Source: Aliiroseovarius lamellibrachiae (GTDB lineage Bacteria > Pseudomonadota > Alphaproteobacteria > Rhodobacterales > Rhodobacteraceae). From it: 64,000 nucleotides of DNA. A model generated the notes under the pieces. It was not told the origin of the DNA. It worked only from the letters and a program-made list of their open reading frames with translations, and searched no databases. Location of the stretch: NCBI RefSeq assembly GCF_018599245.1, contig NZ_JAHEVJ010000006.1:1-64000 (forward strand), written 5' to 3'. Position numbers and translations under genes: made by a program. Position 1 is the first letter of the stretch, and every line of letters starts with the position of its first letter. This document shows positions 1-8,493 of this stretch, piece after piece.

Positions 1-242
1 TGTCGTCCGCGCCGTCTGGCGTCCCGTTGTGCGCCTCAGCGCCGCCGGTGAAGTGGGTTCTAAGGTTATCACCCACTACCCGCAACCCCTTTTTTCTCAA
101 AAATACAGATTTTTGCGATGTTTTTAAAAAATCACATAATATCAATGATTTGCGATGGTTAAACATTGCCTAATTTCGCCTATCAATTTGGAAAGACGAC
201 CTTAGCGCCGTCAAAATGCCCCCATAGGATGTGCTTTGCCCC
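1..242. other. non-coding left edge, no gene recognised
   Basis: I see no convincing gene here. Positions 52-58 and 71-77 form a 7-bp inverted repeat (AGTGGGT/ACCCACT) followed by a T-rich stretch at 90-95, so this could be the end of a transcript entering from the left. One open frame from the window edge stops at 49-51, too short to assign. Positions 95-180 are clearly AT-rich, and the 9-mer TTTGCGATG occurs twice (112-120 and 149-157). Confidence 0.4.
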
Positions 243-243
243 C

Positions 244-429
244 GACTCTCGGGGTTTCATCGTTTGATTCATGCAGGAGAACCCGAAATTTGGGCGAGTC
301 AGCATCCGATTCACCCCTGATTTTTCCAAAATAAAGTTCCGGGTGATTCATTTTTCGGGAATCTGTCATGAGATTCGACCGAAAAACCTGCGACCGTAGA
401 GAATCTCGTCAAGATTCTATCGTGGAGTC
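244..429. promoter_or_regulatory. dense cluster of ten GANTC (CcrM) sites
   Basis: GANTC, the recognition sequence of the alphaproteobacterial cell-cycle methylase CcrM (a ccrM gene lies at 60250), starts at 244, 266, 296, 308, 345, 359, 372, 401, 413 and 425. About 0.7 would be expected in 186 bp of random sequence. Several sites form arms of inverted repeats: 359-364 with 371-376, and 400-406 with 412-418. The sites are directly visible. A role in methylation-dependent regulation, or as paired arms of an RNA, is inference. Confidence 0.7.
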
Positions 430-432
430 GAC

Positions 433-467
433 AAAGCCCCGCCCAAATCACTTAGGCGGGGCTTTTT
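433..467 (+). terminator. intrinsic terminator
   Basis: An 11-bp perfect stem (433-443 with 455-465) with a GC-rich core is followed by a T run at 463-467. No plus-strand gene ends nearby, so it would terminate a transcript through the GANTC cluster. On the minus strand it also lies just 3' of rarD, but the T run there is poor. Confidence 0.75.
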
Positions 468-473
468 CATGTC

Positions 474-1367
474 TTATGCACGCTTCCAGGCACGCAACAT
501 TGGGAAGGTGTAGATCACCAGTGCCAGCCAGATCAGAGGAAAGGCGTAAACGCGCATTCCGCCGAACGGTTCGTTAAAGACGAAGACCGCAATCAAGAAG
601 ATCATCGAGGGGGCGATATACTGTAAGATGCCCACCGTGCTCATCCGCACGCCCTTCGCCCCATTTGCATAGAGCATGAGGGGAACCGAGGTGACCACAC
701 CCGCGCAAAGCAACAAGACGGTGGTGCCCGGCATTGTCAGAAAGACAGCCTGCCCAGTGACAGACAGATACACCATATAGGCCAAGGCAAATGGCGACAG
801 GATCAGGACCTCTAGCAGGAACCCCTGATTGGGGCCGATGGGCAGTGACTTTTTGAAGTACGCGTAAAAGCCCCAGGTGAACATCAACGCCAGCGCAACC
901 AGTGGAAGGCGCCCGGCGTCAAAGGTCAGGATGACCACGGCGGCGGCGGCAAATCCGATTGCAAGCATCTGGGTGCGGTTCAAACGCTCGCCCAGCAACA
1001 CCGCCCCCAACGCAATTGAGAAGAGCGGGTTGATGTAATAGCCCAATGCGGCCTCAAGCGCCTGACCATTGCCGATGGCCCAGATATAGATGCCCCAGTT
1101 GACCGAGATCAGCGCAGCGGTCAGGCCCGCCTGCGCCAGCATCCGCGGATTGCCCAGCGCCTCGCGCAGTTCTTTGGTGCGCTTCAGCGCAATCAACACC
1201 AAAGCGGCGACCGGCACGGACCATACCACCCGGTGCGCCACCACCTCGGCGGCGGGAACATGGGACAAGGCTTTCATATAAAGCGGCAGGAACCCCCACA
1301 GAAAATAGGCGGCGATCACAAATGCCAATCCTTGGGGGGTGTCGATGTTGTCGGGTTTTTGGGTCAT
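474..1367 (-). CDS. rarD: RarD-type EamA permease
   Basis: A 297-residue integral membrane protein of the RarD branch of the drug/metabolite transporter superfamily. About ten hydrophobic segments form two EamA repeats, and the N-terminus (GLAFVIAAYFLWGFLPLYMK) is typical of RarD. The family was named for chloramphenicol sensitivity; the true substrate is generally unknown. The start at 1367 is chosen because TAAGGAG (1374-1380) lies 6 bases upstream; a longer frame to 1412 lacks such support. The gene is monocistronic and opposite to the following glycosyltransferase. Confidence 0.88.
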   Translation of the reverse strand: MTQKPDNIDTPQGLAFVIAAYFLWGFLPLYMKALSHVPAAEVVAHRVVWSVPVAALVLIALKRTKELREALGNPRMLAQAGLTAALISVNWGIYIWAIGNGQALEAALGYYINPLFSIALGAVLLGERLNRTQMLAIGFAAAAVVILTFDAGRLPLVALALMFTWGFYAYFKKSLPIGPNQGFLLEVLILSPFALAYMVYLSVTGQAVFLTMPGTTVLLLCAGVVTSVPLMLYANGAKGVRMSTVGILQYIAPSMIFLIAVFVFNEPFGGMRVYAFPLIWLALVIYTFPMLRAWKRA

Positions 1368-1590
1368 AGCGCGCTCCTTACTGAACATGTATGGCAAATC
1401 AATTGCCCGCACGCGATGGGATAAATGTGCGACGGTTCATCACGATCTTTGATGAGACCCGATCCTTGTTTTCCACGCCCCCTCCCCCAGCCGCCACACA
1501 TATATATGTCATCAGTTTTTGGCGCCGGTCCCGCACTGGTCGCGCGGCTGGGAATAGGCTATTTCGGTGTGGAACTTTTCGGAACCCAAC

Positions 1591-2334
1591 ATGACACAGA
1601 CCCCCACCGTAAGCGTGATCATCCCCACCTATAACGCCGAAGCCTTTCTGCGTGACACGGTGGCCTCGGTTCAGGCGCAAAGCTTTACCGATTGGGAGCT
1701 GATCTTGTCTGATGATGCATCACAAGATGGGACCCTTCCGTTGGCGCAGGAATTGGCGCGACAAGACCCACGGATCAAGATCGTACAGGCCGCGCAAAAC
1801 GGTGGGGCGGCAAAGGCCCGCAACCGCGCCCTTCAGGCAGCAACCGGGCGCTATATGGCCTTTTTGGATGCGGATGATAAATGGCGCCCTGAAAAGCTGT
1901 CTCGGCAACTTGCCTTTATGGCCCAAACCGGCGCCGCGCTCAGCTATACCGAGTTTATGCGCCATTTTGAAAGCGAAACTCGTCACGTAGCCTTACCAGC
2001 CACCGTGGATCGCAAGACCCTGCTGCGCGGCAACCTGATTGCCTGCTCGACCGCCATCTATGACCGTGCGCAATTGGGGCTGGTGGAAATGCCCGACGTG
2101 CGGATGCGGCAGGACTTTGGATTGTGGCTGCGTATTTTGGATCAGATACCCATGGCGCATGGGCTGCAAGAACCGCTGATGGATTACACAGTGCGCAGCG
2201 ATTCACTCTCGTCCAATAAGGTCAAAGCCCTCGCCGCGACCTGGCGGTTGTTTCATCAGGTCGAAGGGTTTGGCGTGCTGAAATCGACCTGGCTGCTGGC
2301 CCATGTGATCGCGGGTCGATTGCGGCGCGGATGA
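1591..2334 (+). CDS. family 2 glycosyltransferase
   Basis: A 247-residue soluble GT-A fold enzyme that would transfer a sugar from a nucleotide-sugar donor, probably for a surface glycan. Visible are the N-terminal VSVIIPTYN strand, an acidic pair at D41-D42, and the metal-binding DADD at 93-96. The protein is short, with only about 150 residues after the DXD motif for the acceptor domain. No membrane segment is seen. The start is the ATG at 1591; an in-frame GTG at 1567 is possible but the family N-terminus fits the ATG. It stands alone, so the acceptor cannot be inferred. Confidence 0.85.
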   Translation: MTQTPTVSVIIPTYNAEAFLRDTVASVQAQSFTDWELILSDDASQDGTLPLAQELARQDPRIKIVQAAQNGGAAKARNRALQAATGRYMAFLDADDKWRPEKLSRQLAFMAQTGAALSYTEFMRHFESETRHVALPATVDRKTLLRGNLIACSTAIYDRAQLGLVEMPDVRMRQDFGLWLRILDQIPMAHGLQEPLMDYTVRSDSLSSNKVKALAATWRLFHQVEGFGVLKSTWLLAHVIAGRLRRG

Positions 2335-2338
2335 AAAA

Positions 2339-2367
2339 GGCGCACCCCGGATGGGATGCGCCGACTT
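2339..2367 (+). terminator. weak hairpin terminator after the glycosyltransferase
   Basis: A GGCGCA (2339-2344) / TGCGCC (2357-2362) stem lies 4 bases after the stop codon and is followed by a short T-rich stretch. Confidence 0.45.
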
Positions 2368-2419
2368 TATGTTTAGCTCACACTATATATAGCTCGCGTT
2401 TGAAGCACCCCTTTTGGGG

Positions 2420-4870
2420 TCAAACCTTCACCCGTTCTGACTTCGGATCATACATGGGTTTCAACGATGCTTCGGCCTTTACCTTCACGCCGCACACGTC
2501 AATTTCATAGGATGAGGCCAGAACATCCGCGGGTTTCTCACCCTCGCAAGGCACATAGCCCAGACCGACGGCCGCGCCCAACGTGTGACCATAGTTGCCC
2601 GACGACAGATACCCCACATATTCGCCGTCCCGGATGATCGGTTCATTGTGAAAGAGCAGCGGTTCCGCATCGGTCAGCTTAAACTGAACCATGCGCATCT
2701 TGGGACCCGTTTCTTTGCGGGCAATCACCGCCTCGCGACCGATGAAATCACAACCTTTGTCGACTTTGACGGCAAAGCCCAGCCCGGCATCCACAACGTG
2801 ATCTTCGCAGGTGATGTCATGGCCAAAATGGCGATAGCCTTTTTCGATCCGACAGCTGTCCATCATATGCATGCCGCAAAGCTTTAACCCCATGTCCTGC
2901 CCTGCTTCGTGCAGCGTCTCAAACACATGGCCCGCCATGTCGGTGCTGGCATAGATCTCCCATCCGAGCTCACCCACATAGGTGACGCGGTGCGCGCGGG
3001 CGAGGCCCATGCCCAACTCGATCTCTTGCGCGGTGCCAAACGGATTGGTCGCATTTGAGAAATCATTGGGCGACACTTTTTCAAGCAGCGCACGCGCATT
3101 TGGACCCATGATCGCCAGCACACCTTCGCCCGCGGTCACATCGGTGATCACCACGTTGAACGCGCCCTTATGTCGCATCATCCACGTTTGATCCGCCAAA
3201 CGGGTCGCCGCCGGGGTCACCACCAGATATGCGGTCTCAGACAGCCGGGTCACGGTCACATCCGCCTCAATCCCACCTGTCCGGTTGAGAAATTGCGTAT
3301 AGACGATCTTGCCGTTGGGCACGGAATAATCGCCGCCACCCACATAGTTCAAAAACGCCTCGGCGTCCGGGCCTTCAACACGGATTTTCCCAAAAGACGA
3401 CATGTCATACATGCCAACATTTTCCCGCACCGCGCGATGTTCTGCGGCTGAGTTTTCAAACCAGTTCTGGCGCTTCCACGTATAGTGATAGTCCCGTTCC
3501 TGGCCTTCATTGGCAAACCAGTTGGCGCGCTCCCAACCAGCGATTTCCCCCATGACCGCCCCTTGTTCCAGCAGGTGATGGTGGAACGGTGTGCGCCGCA
3601 CGCCCCGTGCGGTGGCCTTTTGGCGATAGGGGTAGTGGTCGGCATAAAGCAGGCCCAGCGTTTCTTTCGACCGCTGAAAGAGATATTCCTTGTTGCCCTG
3701 AAACGGTTGCATCCGGGATACGTCAACATCCCCCAGATCAAACGGTTTTTCCCCGCTGTCCATCCATTCGGCCAAGGCCATGCCCGCGCCGCCCGCAGAT
3801 TGAATGCCGATCGAGTTAAAGCCCGCCGCGACCCAGACATTGTCCATTTCAGGCGCAAGCCCCAGATGATAGGCATCATCCGGCGTGAAGCTTTCCGGCC
3901 CATTAAAGAACGTATGGATGCCCGCCTCTGCCAACATCGGCATCCGGTCACAGGCTTGTTCCAAGATCGGTTCAAAGTGGTCAAAATCTTCGGGCAGCTG
4001 ATCAAATTCAAACGTGTCGGGGATGCCCTTCATCGCCCAGGGTTTTGCGTTGGGTTCAAACGCACCGAGCAACATCTTGCCCGCATCTTCTTTGTAATAG
4101 GCGCATTCGTCCGGTACGCGCAGCACCGGCAATTGCTTCAGCCCTTCGATGGCCTCGGTCACGATATAGAAATGCTCACAGGCATGCAGCGGCACATTCA
4201 CCCCCGCCATGCGGCCAACTTCGTGCCCCCACATACCGGCGCAGTTCACCACCATGTCACATTCGATATGACCACTGTCGGACCCATCATCCGCCACCCA
4301 ATCCACACCCGTGACCTTGCGACCCTCTTTGACGATTTCGGTGACTTTGATGCGCTCTTTGACGATGCCGCCACGTTGGCGCGCGCCTTTGGCCAAAGCC
4401 AGCGCAATATTGGCCGGATCGCCCTGTCCGTCGAGCGGCAGATGCACGGCACCGACCACGCCTTCAAGGTTGATATGCGGGTAAAGCTCTTGCACGCGTT
4501 CGTTGGAAATCTCTTCGACCTCCACCCCAAACGCGCGGGCCATCGCCGCCTGACGGTAAATCTCTTCGCGACGCTCTTCGGTCAGCGCCACGGTGATCGA
4601 CCCACAGCGTTTAAACCCGGTGGCAACCCCGGTTTCTTCCTCAAGCGCGCCGTAGAGTTCTTGAGAGTATTTCGCGAGCTTGGTCATATTGGCGGTGGCG
4701 CGCAATTGCGCAATCAGCCCAGCCGCATGCCAAGTCGTGCCGGATGTCAGTTGTTTGCGTTCCAGCAACACAACATCGTTCCAGCCTTTTTTCGTCAGGT
4801 GATAGGCCACGGAACAGCCGATGACACCGCCACCAATGATGACCACACGCGCGCGCTTAGGAAGGCTCAT
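2420..4870 (-). CDS. sarcosine dehydrogenase-like FAD/GcvT protein
   Basis: An 816-residue demethylating dehydrogenase with an N-terminal DAO-type FAD domain (GGGVIG at 13-18), a short FAO central domain near 375-430, a GcvT folate-binding domain and a GcvT C-terminal barrel. His48 in the TSGTTWHAAG motif matches the covalent-flavin histidine of mammalian DMGDH/SARDH. The TSGTTWH...LIAQLR region looks more like sarcosine dehydrogenase than dimethylglycine dehydrogenase, so I infer oxidation of sarcosine to glycine with the one-carbon unit passed to tetrahydrofolate. Three consecutive ATGs occur; the third (4870) sits 7 bases from AAGGAG. It lies 40 bp downstream of the GlxA-type regulator on the same strand. 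Substrate choice is not certain. Confidence 0.82.
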   Translation of the reverse strand: MSLPKRARVVIIGGGVIGCSVAYHLTKKGWNDVVLLERKQLTSGTTWHAAGLIAQLRATANMTKLAKYSQELYGALEEETGVATGFKRCGSITVALTEERREEIYRQAAMARAFGVEVEEISNERVQELYPHINLEGVVGAVHLPLDGQGDPANIALALAKGARQRGGIVKERIKVTEIVKEGRKVTGVDWVADDGSDSGHIECDMVVNCAGMWGHEVGRMAGVNVPLHACEHFYIVTEAIEGLKQLPVLRVPDECAYYKEDAGKMLLGAFEPNAKPWAMKGIPDTFEFDQLPEDFDHFEPILEQACDRMPMLAEAGIHTFFNGPESFTPDDAYHLGLAPEMDNVWVAAGFNSIGIQSAGGAGMALAEWMDSGEKPFDLGDVDVSRMQPFQGNKEYLFQRSKETLGLLYADHYPYRQKATARGVRRTPFHHHLLEQGAVMGEIAGWERANWFANEGQERDYHYTWKRQNWFENSAAEHRAVRENVGMYDMSSFGKIRVEGPDAEAFLNYVGGGDYSVPNGKIVYTQFLNRTGGIEADVTVTRLSETAYLVVTPAATRLADQTWMMRHKGAFNVVITDVTAGEGVLAIMGPNARALLEKVSPNDFSNATNPFGTAQEIELGMGLARAHRVTYVGELGWEIYASTDMAGHVFETLHEAGQDMGLKLCGMHMMDSCRIEKGYRHFGHDITCEDHVVDAGLGFAVKVDKGCDFIGREAVIARKETGPKMRMVQFKLTDAEPLLFHNEPIIRDGEYVGYLSSGNYGHTLGAAVGLGYVPCEGEKPADVLASSYEIDVCGVKVKAEASLKPMYDPKSERVKV

Positions 4871-4910
4871 CATCATACTCCTTGTTGGATTTGCTCTGGT
4901 TTTGACTCTT

Positions 4911-5942
4911 TCATTCGCATGGCATCGCGCGCAGAGATGTATCATAATCGCCATAATTGGCGTGTTTCACACATCGCCGACCGATCTGGTTCTTATCATG
5001 CTTGCGCAGATCCGTTGGCGTGACCCCGAAATGACGGCGGAACAGTGACGAAAACCCATTTGGAAAACCGCACGCCAGACCAACATCCCGCACGCTAAGC
5101 TTGGTTCTTAACAGCAACGTGTTGGCTTGGTTCAGGCGCAGCTCGCGATAGTACCCATTTGGGGTCACATCAAAATGCGACCGGAAATGACGCTCAAGCG
5201 AGCGTTCGGAAATTCCAAGAAACCCGACCAATTCGGAAATCAGCAGCGGTTCTTCCAGGTTGGCCTGCATCAATTCAATGCATTGATCCAACGCCCGGTT
5301 GCCCGTCACGGACAGTTCTTTGCCACCAAAAGGTTGCAAGCTGGACAACGCGCGGATGTTTTCATGAAGCATAATGTCGCCAACTGTCGCAACAGACGCC
5401 GCCGAAATATGCGCACCCAGCAAGGACAACATCAGATCATAGGTGGCCGCCATGCCAGCGCTGGTCGTGATCCGACCGTCATCCACCGCCAAAGCATAAG
5501 ACCCTGCGCCCGGCGTGCCGCGTTCGTTCAAAACCGCACGATTTTCCCAATGCGTCGTATGACCCGGCCCTTGTTCACCGCTTTCCGCAATAAACCGACT
5601 GGCTGCTTCGGACAGCAACACCACCTTTGCCCCATGCCACATATAGGCGGAAGCAATTGGTTTTACCGATAACTCTGGGTGCTCTGGATTGGAATTCCCC
5701 AAGACAAAAAGATAGTCGGCTTTGGGGCGTTCGGGGATCGGACTTGTCGCAACCATCGCTTCGGACCGGCATCCAATTGGGCCCCCGGATTTCGAGCGAA
5801 ACGCCCAATCAAACACCCTTCGAGCCGTGACACGATTGGCGATGCGCAGGATTTCCACAACGGCAGAAAACTCTGTCAGAACAAATCCTTCAGCGACATA
5901 CAGATCGACCGTTACAGGTGTATTTTTTGCTGGATCAGACAT
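4911..5942 (-). CDS. GlxA-family AraC-type regulator (GbdR-like)
   Basis: A 343-residue transcription factor with an N-terminal DJ-1/PfpI (class I amidotransferase-like) sensor domain, about 10-190, and a C-terminal AraC double helix-turn-helix, about 225-305 (LVGFLGISERSLERHF, then VRDVGLACGFPNGFSSLFRR). The cysteine of catalytic amidotransferases is absent, so the domain is presumably ligand-binding. Pseudomonas GbdR, which has this architecture, activates glycine betaine and dimethylglycine catabolism. Flanking by two methylated-glycine dehydrogenases makes the same role likely here. AGGAGG (5950-5955) lies 7 bases before the chosen ATG. Confidence 0.8.
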   Translation of the reverse strand: MSDPAKNTPVTVDLYVAEGFVLTEFSAVVEILRIANRVTARRVFDWAFRSKSGGPIGCRSEAMVATSPIPERPKADYLFVLGNSNPEHPELSVKPIASAYMWHGAKVVLLSEAASRFIAESGEQGPGHTTHWENRAVLNERGTPGAGSYALAVDDGRITTSAGMAATYDLMLSLLGAHISAASVATVGDIMLHENIRALSSLQPFGGKELSVTGNRALDQCIELMQANLEEPLLISELVGFLGISERSLERHFRSHFDVTPNGYYRELRLNQANTLLLRTKLSVRDVGLACGFPNGFSSLFRRHFGVTPTDLRKHDKNQIGRRCVKHANYGDYDTSLRAMPCE

Positions 5943-5963
5943 GTACAAACCTCCTGATGGAGC

Positions 5964-6001
5964 GCCCCTTCCACATACATTCACGCGGAAGGGGCCGTTT
6001 T
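5964..6001. other. strong intergenic hairpin between two same-strand genes
   Basis: A perfect 9-bp stem (5964-5972 with 5987-5995) separates the 817-residue dehydrogenase from the regulator downstream of it. The T run (5998-6001) follows on the plus strand only. For minus-strand transcripts it is more likely an RNA-stabilising or attenuating 3' hairpin than a full terminator. Confidence 0.5.
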
Positions 6002-6002
6002 A

Positions 6003-8456
6003 TCAAGCCCGGATACGGGCGTTTTCCGGATCCCAAAGCGGCTGATCTTCCTGCACCACCGCACGGAAGCTTTCGCCGTAGATGTCGATGGACACTTCGG
6101 TACCCGGCACCGCCAGATCCGACCGGATCATGCCATAGGCGATCGACTTGTTCACGCGATAGCCCCAGCCACCAGACGTGGTTTCCCCAACAACCTCGCC
6201 GCCATGTGAAACGCAGGACATATAAGGCGCATCACAGTCGCCGGCATCCACGACCATGGTCACAAAACGCTTGGCAATGCCCCGCTGTTTTTCGACCAAA
6301 AGGGCGGCTTTGCCTGGGAAATCCTGCGGTTTATCAAGTTTGACAAAACGCTCAAGCCCCCCCTCAAGCACCGAATAATCGGTGGACAATTCGCCTTTCC
6401 AGGTGCGGTATCCTTTTTCAAGACGCAGCGAATCCAGCGCATACATGCCAAACGGCACGGCGCCCGCTTTGGTGATCGCGTCATAAAGCGCGGGTTGGTT
6501 GGCATTGGTGCAATGCACCTCCCAGCCCAATTCGCCGGCAAAGCTGACACGGACCAGACGGCAGGGGGTGCCGGCCACGGTGGCGTCCTGATGGGTCAAC
6601 CACCCGGTCGACAAATCAGCCTCGGTGCCCAAGCTTTCAAACAAGGCACGCGTTTTGGGGCCGGTCACGATCATGGTGCCAAATTCGGTGGAGTGGTCGG
6701 TCAGGGAAATCCCCGCGGGCAGATCCTTTTTCAGCACTTCGAAATCATGCCATTGTGCCGCCGCCGCGGTGATCATGGTGAAATGATCCTCGGCGTGACG
6801 CATACAGGACATTTCGGTCAGGATCCGGCCGCGATCATCAGCGAAATACACAAGGTTCATCCGACCCGCTTTGGGCAGACCCCCGGTGACTTTTCCGCGC
6901 AGATATTCCGCGGCACCCTCGCCTTCCAGATTGAACCGCGTGAACCCCGGCAAATCCAGCACGCCAACACCGTCACGCACCGCTTCGCATTCTTCCTGAA
7001 CACGCACCTGCCACGGACCAGAGCGGCCCCAGGTGTGGGTGGCCTCAAGCGATGTATCATCGCCGTCTTTGGCGAACCAATTGGCGCGCTCCCATCCATT
7101 ATAGGCACCCATTACGCCACCTTTGGCGATCACGGCATCATGGGCCGGCGACAGTTTCTTGCCGCGCCCGGCGGGCCATTCGTGATGCGGGAAATGCATG
7201 GCATATTCGTTGCCATAGGTTTCCATGCCTTTTTGCACGCAATAATCGTGATCGGTGTAATCGGTATAGCGGCGCGGATCGACGGCCCACATGTCCCATT
7301 CGGTGGCCCCATCGACAATCCACTCGGCCATCACCTTGCCGGCGCCACCACCCTGAGCAATACCAAAGGTAAAGACGCAGGCCTCAAAGGCGTTTTTCAC
7401 GCCGGGCATTGGGCCGATCAGCGGCAGACCATCCGGCGCATAGGGAATCGGCCCGTTGATCACACGCGACACACCCGAGGTTTGCATCAGCGGCACCCGT
7501 TCCATCGCGTCAGTCACGATCTCTTCGATCCGGTCAAGGTCGTCATTCCAAAGCTGGAAGCTGAAATCCTCTGGCATCGGGTCTGCGTCGTCTTCCCAAT
7601 GCGCCTTACAGTTGGGTTCATAGGGCCCAAGGTTATAGCCGTGTTTTTCCTGACGCAGGTAATAAGAGACATCCACATCGCGGATCAAAGGCAGTTTTTT
7701 GCCGCCATTTGCCTTGGACCAGGCCTCAACTTCGGGGATTTCATCCGTCAGCAAATATTGGTGGCTCATCACCATCATCGGCACGCTGCGACCGCCGTAG
7801 GGTTTGAACCATTCGCCCACGCGCTGCGCATAATATCCAGCGGCATTGACCACTTTCTCACAGGCGATGTCACCCTTTTCGGTGTGCACCGTCCATGTGC
7901 CATCCTCATGTTGGGTCACGCCGGTGGCGGGGCAAAAGCGGATGATCTTTTGACCCATGTCGCGTGCGCCTTTCGCGAGAGCCTGGGTCAGCTGCGCGGG
8001 GTCGATATCGCCATCTGTAGGGTCATACAACACCCCTTCCAGATCATGGGTTTCAAGGAACGGGTAATGTTCTTTGGTCTCTTCCGGCGTCCACATCTCC
8101 ATCTCGATGCCCTGATAATGCCCCATGGATTTGGCACGCTCAAATTCCTGCATACGCTCTTTGGTGTGGGCCAGACGGATCGAACCCGACTGGTGGTAAT
8201 TCATCGGGTAATCAACCTCTTCACCCAAACGCGCATAAAGCTCGGTTGAATAGCGTTGCATGTTCATGATCGCCCAAGAGGTCGAAAAGGTCGGCACATT
8301 CCCGGCCGCATGCCATGTCGACCCTGCGGTCAGTTCGTTCTTTTCAAGCAGAACACAATCGGTCCAGCCTTTCTTGGCCAGATGATACAGCGTTGAGGTG
8401 CCAATAACGCCGCCGCCAATAATGACAACGCGGGCTTTGGTGGGGAAATCAGACAT
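6003..8456 (-). CDS. dimethylglycine dehydrogenase-like FAD/GcvT protein
   Basis: An 817-residue paralogue of the dehydrogenase at 2420, with the same order: FAD domain (GGGVIG at 14-19), central FAO domain, GcvT and GcvT C-terminal domain. The covalent-flavin histidine is His49 in TAGSTWHAAG. The flavin-site context (TAGSTWH) and the GSIRLA segment resemble mammalian dimethylglycine dehydrogenase more than sarcosine dehydrogenase, so I infer conversion of dimethylglycine to sarcosine. Together with the paralogue and regulator it would carry dimethylglycine to glycine, feeding methylene-THF. The start at 8456 has GGGAG upstream. No betaine demethylase is in the window. Confidence 0.82.
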   Translation of the reverse strand: MSDFPTKARVVIIGGGVIGTSTLYHLAKKGWTDCVLLEKNELTAGSTWHAAGNVPTFSTSWAIMNMQRYSTELYARLGEEVDYPMNYHQSGSIRLAHTKERMQEFERAKSMGHYQGIEMEMWTPEETKEHYPFLETHDLEGVLYDPTDGDIDPAQLTQALAKGARDMGQKIIRFCPATGVTQHEDGTWTVHTEKGDIACEKVVNAAGYYAQRVGEWFKPYGGRSVPMMVMSHQYLLTDEIPEVEAWSKANGGKKLPLIRDVDVSYYLRQEKHGYNLGPYEPNCKAHWEDDADPMPEDFSFQLWNDDLDRIEEIVTDAMERVPLMQTSGVSRVINGPIPYAPDGLPLIGPMPGVKNAFEACVFTFGIAQGGGAGKVMAEWIVDGATEWDMWAVDPRRYTDYTDHDYCVQKGMETYGNEYAMHFPHHEWPAGRGKKLSPAHDAVIAKGGVMGAYNGWERANWFAKDGDDTSLEATHTWGRSGPWQVRVQEECEAVRDGVGVLDLPGFTRFNLEGEGAAEYLRGKVTGGLPKAGRMNLVYFADDRGRILTEMSCMRHAEDHFTMITAAAAQWHDFEVLKKDLPAGISLTDHSTEFGTMIVTGPKTRALFESLGTEADLSTGWLTHQDATVAGTPCRLVRVSFAGELGWEVHCTNANQPALYDAITKAGAVPFGMYALDSLRLEKGYRTWKGELSTDYSVLEGGLERFVKLDKPQDFPGKAALLVEKQRGIAKRFVTMVVDAGDCDAPYMSCVSHGGEVVGETTSGGWGYRVNKSIAYGMIRSDLAVPGTEVSIDIYGESFRAVVQEDQPLWDPENARIRA

Positions 8457-8493
8457 TTGGGGCTCCCAGTGAGTAGATGTTCAGTTTAGGTGT

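Noticed and set aside
368-577. Plus-strand 69-codon frame
   Set aside because: Runs through the GANTC hairpins and the intrinsic terminator and into rarD; no ribosome site.
3485-5023. Long plus-strand reading frame (512 codons)
   Set aside because: Antisense to the sarcosine-dehydrogenase-like gene; histidine/arginine-rich shadow translation typical of high-GC DNA, with no family resemblance.
6495-8249. Plus-strand frame of 584 codons
   Set aside because: Antisense to the dimethylglycine-dehydrogenase-like gene, with the same shadow composition.
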